Assembly: GCA_936450465.1 (NCBI GenBank)
Contig: OW388304.1
Span: 39,523,593-39,587,592 of the forward strand
Source of the DNA: Gibbula magus
Taxonomy: Eukaryota; Mollusca; Gastropoda; Trochida; Trochidae
DNA length: 64,000 nt
Direction of reading: 5' to 3'
Shown here: positions 1 through 11,658 of the stretch, in pieces
Layout: the number at the start of each line of letters is the position of its first letter
How positions within the stretch are numbered: position 1 is the first letter of the stretch
Position numbers and translations under genes: made by a program
The notes under the pieces: generated by a model
Seen by the model: only the letters and a program-made list of their open reading frames with translations
The model's database searches: none
Told to the model about the DNA's origin: nothing

Positions 1-552
1 ATATTATTTTAAATATCTTAGATTTTATTTCAATAGAGGTTATGTTAAAGGATAAAAAGCTATACCGAATTAGGAATATTTGACTTATCTACTTCAAAGA
101 TTTAGCAAGAGGCATCATCAAAATCAATGAAAATTTCCTATTAGTATGCAGCATTAAATGCACCCACTTTATCTTCAGAATCACATTACATATTCAGTCT
201 CACTGAAAGCCAGTAATGCATAAGTCAACAGAGAACTTAATTGCCATGTTTATCCAGGATAACAGTTATTTGTAGAGGTATTGGGAAACAATTCATCAGT
301 GTTAAGGGTTTTGCATTTGTTCAGTTCAAGAGTATAGGATTAGCACGAGTTTGGAACCCATTCAACACTTGTAGTGTGTGTTGTAAGATATTATCACTTA
401 CTTGTATAAGTGTGTCTTATGATTGGTATGCTATGTATGTGTGTTGTTATTACCCCCACTGAGAGCTAGTTGTGCATAACTTTGCACGAGTTGAATAAGT
501 GCGTTTTGCACACTTTCGAGAGTTATACTTGAATTGCGTATAATGTGTAATT
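1..552. other. No recognised feature
   Basis: AT-rich sequence. The one open frame here (241-462) has no recognisable domain and no coding-like composition. I see nothing else. Confidence 0.4.
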
Positions 553-829
553 GGGTACAGTGGTGTAGTCGTTAGCTTGTTGGCAATCACGCCAGAGTCC
601 TGGGTTCGAATCCCGGCGGAGACATCACAAACTTTTGACGTGAGTCTCATACTGTGCTGTGTCTTTGTGCAAGGCACTTCATGCACAATGCACTCCAGCT
701 ATGTAAATGGGCAATGAGCACAGGAAGTACGGAGTTAAGTAGCAGCACCGGAAGTACAATTCCTTCAGAGTAATAAAATGTGTTGCGCTTAGAGCATGCC
801 AAGCATGGATTCAGCGCAATAGAAATATG
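553..829 (+). mobile_element. tRNA-derived SINE
   Basis: The head carries a box A-like segment (GTGTAGTCGTTAGC) and a perfect box B (GGTTCGAATCC) spaced as in a tRNA gene. It lacks a closed acceptor stem, so it is SINE-like and not a tRNA gene. The body has the widespread SINE core wording (CTTTGTGCAAGGCACTT, then TGTAAATGGG) and ends in a CGCTTAGAGC...TTCAGCGCAATA tail. Related core or tail pieces occur near 21.5 and 25.6 kb. The 3' boundary is approximate. Open frames across it are shadows. Confidence 0.75.
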
Positions 830-1364
830 CAGTTTGTGCATTTTAATTCACTATGCTCGTAAAAATATGCCCTTGCTTTTAGCTTATCTAAATACACATT
901 GCTACATTATCATTCATGCGAATCCGTATTATTATAATATAGTTTCGTTATTTATTAAATAAGGATCCACTTGTTCACCCGTGTGTGATTGTCTGCATCA
1001 TATGCCTATGTCTCTTTATGTGCAATGTATTTCAAACGGTATACACATTATTTAATTGTTTGTTATAACAATCACTGTTGTACATCCATGAAGGCATATG
1101 TAAATGAAAGCCATATTCTTTGCTACTGTTAACATGTTCGTTTGTATCTACATTGTGTACTTAACTTAATATCATTTTATTTTCAAGGGTATCATGACTG
1201 GCATCATAATTGACATTGCAACATTAAGAGATTAAATAAACCCGTATTGACACACACAGCCTGTTGTGTGCTCTGTTTACATATATTAGACATCTGCGGC
1301 ATACGTGTGCATTGACATACACATCTCGCTGCTTATAATGAACTATAAACGAATTGTTCAAGCT

Positions 1365-1485
1365 CAATATGAAATTTACATATTGCATGGGCACAAAATA
1401 ACCTGTTAATATTAGTGTTATGAGTGTTTAGACTTAATATGAAATTTACATATTACATAGGCACAAAGTAACCTGGAAATATTAA
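1365..1485 (+). repeat. Direct repeat, about 50 bp, period 70 bp
   Basis: The segment starting at 1365 (AATATGAAATTTACATATT, then GGCACAAAATAACCTG) recurs at 1435 with only a few substitutions. That makes two tandem copies with a 70-bp period. Confidence 0.75.
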
Positions 1486-1856
1486 AAAAGTTTCTCAGTT
1501 TTTCAGACAATATGACCTATATTTTAAAGGAATTAAATAAATAAATTACAAAATGTATGAAATGTACAAAAAAGAGAACAATAAGCCCTTTCAAAATATT
1601 CGTTTTACAATATGTATGTCCCTCGGAATCATTACTTACGGATACTGATTATTTGTGACTTAAATTAAAAATCTCTATCTCGACAGACAGCACTGCACAA
1701 TGTCATGGCAGGGAGTTGTCCAAACTTGACATTCAAAGCGATATATAACGTGACGAAAATATATATTCTTTAATGATAAATGAATGTATTACTGTTTTCA
1801 GTCATTCAAGAAATATGACGTTAATTTATTTAATAAGTAAGTTGATCAAAGGTAAA

Positions 1857-1892
1857 ACGTTTCAAATGGACACAAACGTTTCAAATGGACAT
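1857..1892 (+). repeat. Two-copy short tandem repeat
   Basis: ACGTTTCAAATGGAC occurs twice in tandem, the copies joined by ACAA. Confidence 0.7.
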
Positions 1893-4348
1893 CGCTCTTA
1901 AAATGGTTTTCATAGAATAAAAGTGAAAGTGTATGAAAATTCACTGTCCAGGGTGCTTGTTAAATTTCAAGACATTGTTTGTGTTTTAATTTATAATACC
2001 ATACCGTAATTCATCTCTGATAACAAATCGTGTTTGAATATATTTTCTTTCGACCGTGAAACAAAATAATATAAAAGTGACGATAAAAAGATTTAAGGAT
2101 AGATGGGATCCAGAAATCAAACTCGCTTACGGTAACATTTTGCGACAACAAATTATTGTAATGAATAAGTCTTAAAATATATGAATTACGTTGTTTGGGG
2201 CATACGCTTATTCATACACTAACAGAAAGTGCTTAAATGTTCCGTAACGCCTTTTTTAACGGTCATTTTACAACGTATAACGTTATCGTCACCCATATTC
2301 GCGGTAAATATGTTACTGTGTGTGTTATTCGAATTACATGCGTATCTTTAGTAACTGACGAATTTAATCGCCTCGTTTAATCAACTGATAGTTATTCTTC
2401 CATCATGCACTCCTAAATTGATACTATGTTCAATAATGATTACACGGTAGGCCATCAAAGTTACACTTGAAACTATCAAAATTGCCGTGACGTTAGGTTG
2501 TTACGTTTATGAAGGTAATTTCAAAAATGACGTTAAAGTGATGAAAAACCTCCGGTGACCCCCTATTTTTATTTCTGAATTCGTTTGTTCATTCAAATGT
2601 GCACATTATATTGCATTTTTAGCAATATCTAAAATATGTGTGTCAGTGAGAAATCCTGTTCAATATGCGAAAAACGAAGGGGAAAACGCCATTTTTAATT
2701 AAAAAGTACTTTATTTAATTTTGTTTCTCATTCCAGTGTCCCTTCTTTTCAAAATATAGACTTGCTATGCATCCCCGTATGTAACTGAAATGTATTTGAA
2801 AGGATTCTGAGCCTCCTCGATGAAAGCGAACGCTTCATCTAAATACATCAAATCAGTCAAAAATGGCGTAATTTGCCGACGGGGGTATTATTATTAATGC
2901 CAATAACTCTTTAAATCGTTCGGTGACTCCCAAATATTCTTACATTTTTGGATCAAAGACACAATAAACATGCTATTTTGAAAAAATAAACGAATTCTAA
3001 AATATTTTGTTTCATCGTCCAATCTCTCCTTAAGCGCATAAATAAATAAAATGTAATAATCTTTTGAAGAAAGTTGCAAGTCTCTAACATATCTGTAGGA
3101 TTTTGAGACTCATATATCCGATGTCAAAATTGCACATTTGTAAAGAAAATCAAAATAGTGGCTAAAGCACGCGACCTACAATGTACGAACTCGCCATGAT
3201 TTATGTTATTGCCCGCATCGTTATTGCGCATATTTAAAAAAAATTAAAGTCTCTATCTGCATTTTAAAAAATGGACTATGCTTATTTTCGGACCCTTATA
3301 CCATGTTTGCGATGTTTGAAGCTAAACTATTAAATTTTGATGAAAGGGTTCAACATATAAGTTGTTATACTTGACATTGTGACATTGTGAATAACATTTC
3401 AATATCGTAATTAGTTTAACAGTCATGATACTTTTAACTTTGATGAAAATGATGATTTTCGAAAACAAAACAATGTTCTATGACTCGTCACACGTAAAGT
3501 ATGACAGATACGTTTCTGGAATTTATTGTTCTCATTACGTGACATCTCTACTGCAAAATGAGCTGTAAAACATATTTTTATCTTCAGTGGTTTACGATCG
3601 AAAATTCTGCAAAGAAAGAACCCCTCGAAAAGTTTTTGTACAGGCTATCACCCCTGAAAATGTCATCAAAATCGACCCAGCCGTTTTCTGAGAAATCTAC
3701 TGCACAAAATTCGGTACAAAGAATATAAATAAAAAGAATCAGGGTAATAACAATGCTTCTTCGAGACATACGTCTTGAAGACCTAATAAAGAGAAAAACA
3801 AATATTTTATATTTCACGGATTTGTCAAACATTTAGAATTTGAACCTCATATGTTATGTAATGATATTGAAGTTGAATAACATAATTTAGCACACTAGTA
3901 CTGTTAACCCTAATCATACATCTTAACGACAACAAAGCTATAATTATGGCTGCTTGCATACATGTAAGTTCTTCTATATACAACACATTGTTATGACAGT
4001 CACAATCGTGTCCATCCATTATTTACTATTTTCTAGGACATGTAGGGCAAGATTTCGTGATAACGGTCAGGAACCCTTGTGTGATTGTTTGCGAAACAAG
4101 CTCCAACATTTCTGAGTATAAATCAGCCATTTGTCTATTTCACGTCTTATTGACTTGCAATTAGACCTACTTCTAGCGATGAAAGAACCATTTTAGCATC
4201 TGTCTGATACCATATAGCTTTCTTCTTTGAAGTAACGATACTAACACGATAATAAGCTGATGATAATTATTTTGTGAAATCGACGTTCCATACTATATGA
4301 TCAGCTTTAACAACCGCGAAGGGATTAAAGCACGCCCGTGGTAATAAC

Positions 4349-4388
4349 CACAGGACAAAACGTGGTGGAATCCGATTTTTGTCCTGTG
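4349..4388. mobile_element. Deletion remnant of a CACAGGAC foldback MITE
   Basis: CACAGGACAAAACGTGGTGG near the left end and TTTTTGTCCTGTG at the right end form a short hairpin. The fuller family member at 61203-61282 has both 25-bp arms. Here most of the right arm is deleted. Flanking AAC on both sides could be the target duplication. Confidence 0.65.
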
Positions 4389-4389
4389 A

Positions 4390-6235
4390 ACACAATCGAA
4401 ATTTTCACAGCCAATGCTAAACTACCATTTACTAACAATTTTCAAAAATGTTCAAATACATTCTAGAATTGCTAAGATAAAGACGTACACCTCTGTAAAT
4501 GCCAACTATTGTTCACGATTGAATCAGTTATTAAGCATGTTTACTATAGGACATAACATAGCACACCGTTTTAATTCATTAATTTGTCTTTCAGGGTTTA
4601 TGGAAAGAGTTAATTGATCGAATGCATGTTATGTTACAAATTGTAAAATATTCAACATTACAATAGTTTTGCTATTTTATGAACTTAACATATACTTTCT
4701 TTATTGAAATATATTTTATTATATAAATAATATTAACATGCACATTCCTAAGCAACCTTAGTGGTTACAATTTTAAAAATCGTTGGTTTTGAATTGTTAT
4801 GAATAAAGGCATTTGTCTAAAGTTAATCTCAGATACGTTTATCTTGTGTAAATTAATTATAAAATAATTTTGCTTTACTACATTACTTTAGTTTACTTTA
4901 TTTCTTAATCTGTCTTACAGTTTGATGCGTTAAGACTTTTTGTAATCGATTTAATTAATATAAAACAAATAGTGAAACAAATGTTTTTATGATTAACTTG
5001 ACACAATCTTCTTTTTAAATGGATGCAATATGCAATATACAAGTTAAATGCAAATTCTTACTAATGTAACCCTCTTAATTGCATCAGGGATTATTTGTAT
5101 TGGAAAGAAGAAAAATAAGTATAGATTTGTATTCATTAAACAACAAGAAAACCCATCATAGATGGCAACTTAATTTTGAATTACATGTGATCATGTCATA
5201 GGAATTTAACAGTTCAGCTAATCTGTATCTAAGCTTATTTGTTGAGAAGACCAATGAACCTTAACTTAATTTAAATTCGGTTTTAAGTTTAATATAAATA
5301 TTGCATGTGCATTTCTGACAATAATTTCTGATCCATAAGTAAAACATTAACATTACATTTAAAATCGACTGCATGTTTACATGTACCACACACACATTAA
5401 GGCCTAAAAAAAGAATTTGTTTCTGGTTTCCGCCCGCATCAGTTTCAAACCCACGCCTCATGTCTTTTTTTCTAGGTTTTCAAAAGTAAGGGGCAGATAA
5501 CTGTATTGTTTTAGCCTCAGACAACATTGGACATAGAAAATGTCACTCGTTTTTGTTGAGATGGAGTGTAGGTGTGAGATTACTGACTACTTGGAATAGT
5601 AACACATGTTTAAGAGGGTTTATTTATATAAATAATTGCATAAATTGTGTTTGTTTAATTCATCATTCCCCCTAAAAAAATGTCGTAAATAAATTTTAAA
5701 AATCGCGTCATCACATCATTTTTATCAGCCTGAAAGGACCAGAAACATTTAATTTTTTTTAGGCCTAATAGCATATCTAAACTATTTAGATAGGCCAAAT
5801 ATAATAGCTTTCCTTGAACTTTACAAGTGCCCCCAGGGAATAATGAACTCATAATTACTCTTGTGGTTTATTCTGTCCGTATGCTGTATTTGCCTTGATA
5901 ATATTCTGTATTGAAGGGAAATATAAAATGGCAAGATATACTGCAGGAAGTTCAGTAACAAGCCAATAATGCATTGTTATACCAGTGAAAGGATATGTCT
6001 CCGAGTATCGGATTCAATAAGGGAAGTGTTTAGTTCCACAGTGGCCGCTGTATGCCAGGAAACTTCAGAGGTTATTGAGTAGGATTGGCTATTAATACCT
6101 GAAGCCAAGTGGAATGTGGGTGCTTTGGTGCTTCTGTGAGGTGAACATGTTTACCATCATCGGGACCAGAAGCAAGTACCTGACATTTTCTTTGTATTGT
6201 ACCTGTGCTAGTACAGAGCTATGCTACACGTACAT
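4390..6235. other. AT-rich stretch, nothing firmly recognised
   Basis: A lone reverse-complement box B-like motif at about 5420-5460 may be a worn SINE head. No gene is supported. Confidence 0.35.
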
Positions 6236-6237
6236 AT

Positions 6238-6950
6238 ATTATTGCTATTTCTAAGATGCCTAGCGGTTAGAACAATCGAAAAAAGTACTTTATCAGACAA
6301 TAAAGGTATAGTTTTTTTGATGACGTAACAATCGAATGACGTTTCCGCTGTTCCACGCCGCTCCCTCGTGATCAAGTGTGTACATAGTAACGTAACATCG
6401 ATTCGCCTCAACCGTCTGAACTCTTACATCGCAAACAAAAGAGCGTGTACTCCTTTCCATGGTTTGCAACTTCTGCAGTCGGTCAAAATTAGCGGTGAGA
6501 CAATGAACATCAACTTTTATGATAGCAGCAAACATTTGAATTAGACAAATTACGTTCCGCCAATACGATTTGACTGAATCAAGCTCTACCCACAATTCTT
6601 TTTGGAATGTTAGTCACGTGATCTTAGTCTATCTCAGGGGGTGGGTTTTACACGTGGAATAGCCGTCCGTTGGCCCTGTTCATGGATTATTAATATGAAG
6701 AATGTAAACAATATTTTTATTTCCAAATTATTGGAAGCAGAATGTTACCTGTATCTGAATATTTGGCATCTTAGAAAAGAAATAAAGTTCGCTGTACCCC
6801 AATGTGTTTTGTAATAAAGTATAGTTTTGCCCTGAACTATTATTGCGTCAAAGCACTCGGACTAACGTCCTCGTGCTTTAACTATAATTGTTCAGAGCAA
6901 AACTATACTTTATTACAAAACACATTGGGGTACAGCGAACTTTATTTCTT
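6238..6950 (+). mobile_element. Foldback-bearing interspersed repeat, copy 1
   Basis: A block of about 0.7 kb whose reverse complement recurs at 29457-30095. Shared landmarks in order are TTCTAAGATGCCTAGCG, the segment around AAAGGTATAGTTTTT with GATGACGTAAC, a GGAAACG-type segment, GTTGGCCCTG...CATGGATTATTAATAT, and a terminal 170-bp hairpin. No coding content. It looks like a non-autonomous DNA element whose one end is the large hairpin. Confidence 0.7.
6778..6950. repeat. Long hairpin, arms about 75-80 bp
   Basis: The left arm starts at AAGAAATAAAGTTCGCTG and its near-perfect reverse complement ends at 6950. The loop is about 25 bp (around ACTCGGACTAACG). The high arm identity suggests recent gene conversion or recent insertion. 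Confidence 0.9.
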
Positions 6951-7269
6951 AAACAAAGCAAAGTTGGTATGTGTCATAATTGAAGCATTCCGACATTGAT
7001 CAGTACGATATGCCATGTGCAAATTATGTGGAATATTGGACTGTATACTTGAGATCCCGGGTTCGATTCCTAGTTTTGTATGTGGCATGGTTATGGTTAA
7101 AATTGAGCTACAGGTATGTCCAATTTAATCAGTTTATGGATCTACATGCTAGATGTTCTGGGTTTGAACACCGTCTTAATTTAATTACACCATAATCTGT
7201 GACAATTAATAAATGTTCAAACTGTAAATACTGTATGAATGCCAAATATTTCACTTTCTATGTTTCATG
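6951..7269. other. Unrecognised stretch with a box B-like motif
   Basis: GGTTCGATTCC at about 7062 resembles the box B of a tRNA-derived SINE. No box A or core could be paired with it. Nothing else seen. Confidence 0.3.
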
Positions 7270-8005
7270 AATTAATTAGCCAATTTCCTCGAAAAACACT
7301 TCGAAAGAGGGAGCTGATACAGACAAATACGATAGAAAAGTGATAGTAAATTTTTTTTGCAAAATATTGATTTTGACTTTAACAAATTAGATTGTGTAAT
7401 GAAACGCGTAAACAAATGTCCAATTTGAAAGCTTCGGTTCGAGATCCACTTAGTTTAGTTTCAGTTCGATTCAACTTTGAGCACCTTTAACGTTTTTTCT
7501 GTGACAGTTTCAAATCACTTTGATCACTAAAGGTGTCTGGATCGTTGATTAAAACATTTTAAAAATGTTTTACTTCAGATCAGCATTTTTTTTTACGACA
7601 GGGCGATTTGTTTGCAATAGAACATGAAATTAGTATTTGGAATTGAAAATTAATCATTAATCATTAATGAACAGAATGACATTGATAAGCATTATTGAGT
7701 ATTATGACACTTCTTATTTAGTTTAAAAGTATAATCAGAGAATAACATATCAAGTTTAAAGATTGTGTGCTTGACTGTGTTGACCTCATGTTACGAAATG
7801 GAAAATAATGAAATATTTATTATGTCTGAGCTCATATTGTTACAAAACATATTGATCATCAAGTTTAATTATGTACCAATTAGTAATTTCTTCCTGCTTC
7901 ATGGTCTTCAGATATTTAATCAATATTAAGGCTAATTAATATGTGCTGACATTGCAAATACACGGCTCATGACAATCTTGACTTGTCCACTAATCAACAC
8001 ATTAC
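7270..8005 (+). repeat. Inverted duplicate of 20.8-21.48 kb
   Basis: Reading this block in reverse complement reproduces 20800-21480 at moderate identity. Anchors are the CGGTTCGAGATCCACTTA segment (rc at about 21330), the GATCAGCATTTTT segment, TTTGTTTGCAATAGAACATGA, and CGGCTCATGACAATCTTGAC (rc at about 20820). A third partial copy lies at 28.05-28.33 kb. Confidence 0.7.
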
Positions 8006-8016
8006 ATCATTACCTG

Positions 8017-8428
8017 GCTTATTCTTCAGGTCGTGCGTTTCCGGTTGTTATTTAACTCCAAAACTATTAACGAAATAAACACTAACTGTCCATTCTGCAT
8101 TAACTCTCAAGAAGATGAGTAGCATGTACTGCTAATTTGTCCGAAATATGCAGAAATAAGAAAGAAATATCTGCCTTATTTTTTCTATAACCAGCCATCA
8201 AGATTCAAATTCCGTATGCTTCTTCAAACAGAAAATACTGAAATACTATTTAAGCTATCCCTTGTGTTGTACCATATATTTAAATTAAGAAAGCTTTTTG
8301 ATTGTTAAGTGAATTGTTGATGTCATACAGGTTGCGCAAAAGTATTTTACAAACTTCATATACTTGTACTCTTGGCCTCAGGGCTACCTATACGAATAAA
8401 CTCTGTCTGTCTGTCTGTCTGTCTGTCT
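8017..8428 (+). mobile_element. 5'-truncated LINE, 3' end
   Basis: Frame 8087-8308 encodes the C-terminal end of a non-LTR retrotransposon reverse transcriptase: CPFC, then ICPKYAEIRKKYLP, then a KF-R-LL segment and a final FKLRKL, with one in-frame TAG after the SQEDE stretch. The 3' UTR runs into AATAAACTCTGTCTG and a (TCTG)n tail, as non-LTR elements end. Only the last roughly 70 codons are present. Dead copy. Confidence 0.75.
8401..8428 (+). repeat. (TCTG)n microsatellite, LINE tail
   Basis: About six TCTG units at the 3' end of the truncated LINE. Confidence 0.9.
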
Positions 8429-8429
8429 T

Positions 8430-9470
8430 AAAGGAAACTCAATGCAACCATTGTTCGAGAGGTATGGTTGAAGGAAAGGGATTCTTCCTACTAGGTAAAT
8501 AATATTAATTTCAATTTTTTGACTAAAATATAAAGAAGCACACAAAACGATATTTCTTGCAGTCAACCTCCATATTTTTGGAATATGTGTATGGGACATC
8601 TGTGTTTAAAATCGACAAAGTTACAACGTAATGATATAAGTCTTTGAAAGAGATTTAAAGCGAAATATATCAGAAAAGCAATATCATCTTGAAAACAACT
8701 TCTTTAGTGTAAAAAAAGATGATGTTTCGGAATATATGTTTATTACTACATCAGATGGTTTGTAAGACGGCATCGGAATCGAAATTGGAAGTCCACATCT
8801 AAATATTGTGGTCGTCACAATGCAAATAGATACATTCACATTCTCTGCAATTTGCCTGCTTCAGCACCTTATAATGATTCAATCAGGATTTTAACCCTGA
8901 CCATTGCGGCTGGTAACTTCTTGAAAGAACTAGTTTAACATGAAATTCGAATACAGATGCTATAGGGTTATGAATCGCACAATGAATGCACTCGACATGA
9001 AAATAAGTATTGAGACCTGTGATAATTGAACTTTTTGTAATCCAATTAAGCAATGATAATATGAAAAGCGTAGCACACCAATTTAATTGAAAAAAAAACC
9101 CCAATAATATATTTTTCTTTCTTTTCTTTCTATTTACATACATCTTATATATTTGTCTTTTATCACGTGAGGCAAAAGCTTGTTACACGCAACAGTACAA
9201 GGCTGTATCTAAATTGAGGAATCCTTGATCTAAAACGCCATAAGATTAAATTTCGTTTTGTCCAGTATTCACATGAACACAATCAGAGTTTATATTTTCC
9301 ACATTTTGGGATTTAACCTCATTAGCATATCACGTGACATGAAATGACATGAATGTAACAATTATTTTATGTTTTTACTTTAGCATTTATTAGATAATAT
9401 GCACGAGGTAGTACTGATGATTTACAAGGTTTTAAAAACACTTTCTTACATGTATCTTCCTTTATTTGGA
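8430..9470. other. AT-rich stretch, nothing recognised
   Basis: No domain-bearing frame and no repeat I could pair elsewhere in the window. Confidence 0.35.
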
Positions 9471-10132
9471 TAATATCTCAGGATGTTGGCAGCGTAATAT
9501 TATACATTATTATATAAGCTTAAGTCTGCAAGCAACAAGTTTATTGCCTTGCGGTCTCCAGTCTGTTTAAAATTGACCGTTTGCTAAAGAACAAAAGTTG
9601 CAAAATAGTGCAACTGCCGGGGTCACAAACTTGAGGTTTCCTCGCCAAACCGCCTGCAAACAGTGAAACTTTCCGTAACCTGACGAACGTGTTAAGGAAT
9701 AATTCCAAATGCTTCCAGAACAACGATCGAATTTGTCAGCTATCTGCCTGGGTTTTGTCTGCGCTAAACCAGTACAGAACATGCACCTATATGGTGTGTC
9801 ATCAGATCTTGTGACGAGGAATCTATAGAATTAGTTCATATCTCGGTAGAAACATTATTTTGAAAATTATATTAAATTAAAGTCGATTTTAATCAGAATG
9901 TGCAATCTCAATAATTATTTTTGAGGAAAATGAGAGATTTAATTTGTACATGTTTGTGAAAATATATCAGGGTTTCAACAAGTTGGCCTCAACAACTCAA
10001 TAATCTTGCATTACAATAAATTGTTTGAAGAAATGATTTTCTCAGGTTTAGAACACCTTTGTAAGCAATATTCTGTCAAACATTACTACTCCCCCTTTAG
10101 AGGCACATCCCTGTATTTCAAAATCCATATTT

Positions 10133-10270
10133 TTGTTGTCTGTCACTCTGTCGCCAACATCTACTTAACAAACGAGAACTAGGAACCGTTATGAGCATTG
10201 ACCAAACAGGAGGACATTTCCAGTATTTGATGATATCATTTAACAAGCTGCCATTAAGCGATATCATTAT
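10133..10270. other. Sharply conserved 135-bp block, unit A copy
   Basis: This segment differs from the unit B copy (32286-32424) at only about 4-5 positions by eye and from the unit C copy (57822-57960) at about 8-10. The flanks of all three are far more diverged. Frames on both strands carry stops or frame-changing differences between copies, so I do not call it coding. It could be a conserved regulatory or RNA element, a recent gene-conversion tract, or an unrecognised repeat. Confidence 0.6.
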
Positions 10271-11116
10271 ACCAGGTTTAGAATGCAACGCCATCAAGGT
10301 TTCCTCGACACTGATAATCTGGTAAAGATCACCTGACAAATGGTATATCAATATTGGAATCGCAGAGTCTTTGTTTGTATGTGATCAATATTTATTTCTG
10401 ATGATTTAGGTTAGATGACTTCTGATAAGATTTGATTTAGATTATATGATTTATTAATTGCAAACAATGTTCACTGTGAATGAAATTTCTGTTTTTTCAG
10501 CCTTTATTCCTCTCATCAACATGATATTTTCAAGTGTTAAAATGCTCATTATTGTTTCATTACAATCGCTTTGAATTCCTGCATGATAATATATCAATAA
10601 TCAGCAATTTATCGTTAATTCGGGTTTGATAAAATTAATATTTTTGTAAGTATGCAGTTAAAAGCACAGGGACATGGTTTATCTGACCATGACATGTTAT
10701 CTTTATATCGAATCTTGTATGAAATGACAACTGTTCTTTATTCAAATTTTATCCCTCATCAATCTATGAGTGTTTACCTACGCGTTTCTGTTCTATTACA
10801 ATGGCTTTTATTTTCTGCATCATTTATCAGTGGTCTCCAATTTGTGGCGTAATTAGTTTTCATAATTAAGTATCTTTTAAATATTACATACGCTGGACAT
10901 GGACATGTTTCTAGAATAACAAGGGTCTAGTTAACATTTAGCATTTTCAAGCATATGTTATTATGTCCATGCCATTCAAACTTCGAAAGGCCGTTGAAAC
11001 AAGTTTTAACTTTTAATTGAACATTGGATTGATCTATTTTCATATTTGATAAAAAAAATAAAAAAAACCATGCACAATTAAACATCAATGCATGATTTTA
11101 AATTTAAACTTTAAAC

Positions 11117-11658
11117 TTAAGGATGTCCGCTCCTTCCTGTTGAACTTCAAAAATGAAACATGATTGTTTATGCTTTTTTCTCATCTTTATTTACTTCTTG
11201 ATATTCTACATCATCTACATACTTTCAAAAAAACAAATGAAATGAAGACAATGTGACTTTAAAACCTCTAAAAAGTGCTTAAACAGCATAATTGGCCTAA
11301 ATTTGAATAAAAATGGTACATTTTGTGTCAAACCTTTAAAAAACTCATACTAACATATATATTTTTTCATCGATTTCGGTAGGGTAACATGAACTTTGTA
11401 ACAAAAAAAAGTAAAAAAAACTGTTAATACTAGAAATGTAGTATTTAACAGTTTTTAGCAATTTTTTCTCATTTTCCCATAGACTCCCATGTTAAAATTG
11501 TACTTCACCCCACTATCTTACAGGCGTCATATCTCGAAAAAAAACACACTACCCCCTATTTTTAATGCTGATTTTCCAATCATATACTTTGATCTTTTAC
11601 AAAATATGAGTTATAAAACAAATTTAATATTATAAATTGGAGGAGCGAACATCCTTAA
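11117..11658. mobile_element. TTAA-flanked MITE, 534 bp inside
   Basis: The terminal inverted repeat GGATGTCCGCTCC starts at 11121, with its partner GGAGCGAACATCC ending at 11654. TTAA directly flanks both sides (11117-11120 and 11655-11658), the target-site duplication typical of piggyBac-type insertion. No transposase frame. Sits inside unit A. Confidence 0.8.

Larger units (their letters stand above)
830..4348. other. AT-rich intergenic stretch, mostly unrecognised
   Basis: It contains two short direct repeats, listed separately. The stretch about 2.5-3.8 kb is slightly richer in CG and may be an old element, but I could not find its ends. Open frames at 2894-3079, 3584-3832 and 3825-4019 have no recognisable domain. 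Confidence 0.4.

Noticed and set aside
556..630. tRNA gene
   Set aside because: Internal promoter boxes are present, but the 5' and 3' acceptor strands do not pair and a SINE core follows directly.
10118..10351. 77-codon minus-strand gene over the conserved block
   Set aside because: Units A and B keep the frame, but inter-copy changes are mostly amino-acid changing and unit C has a frameshift.
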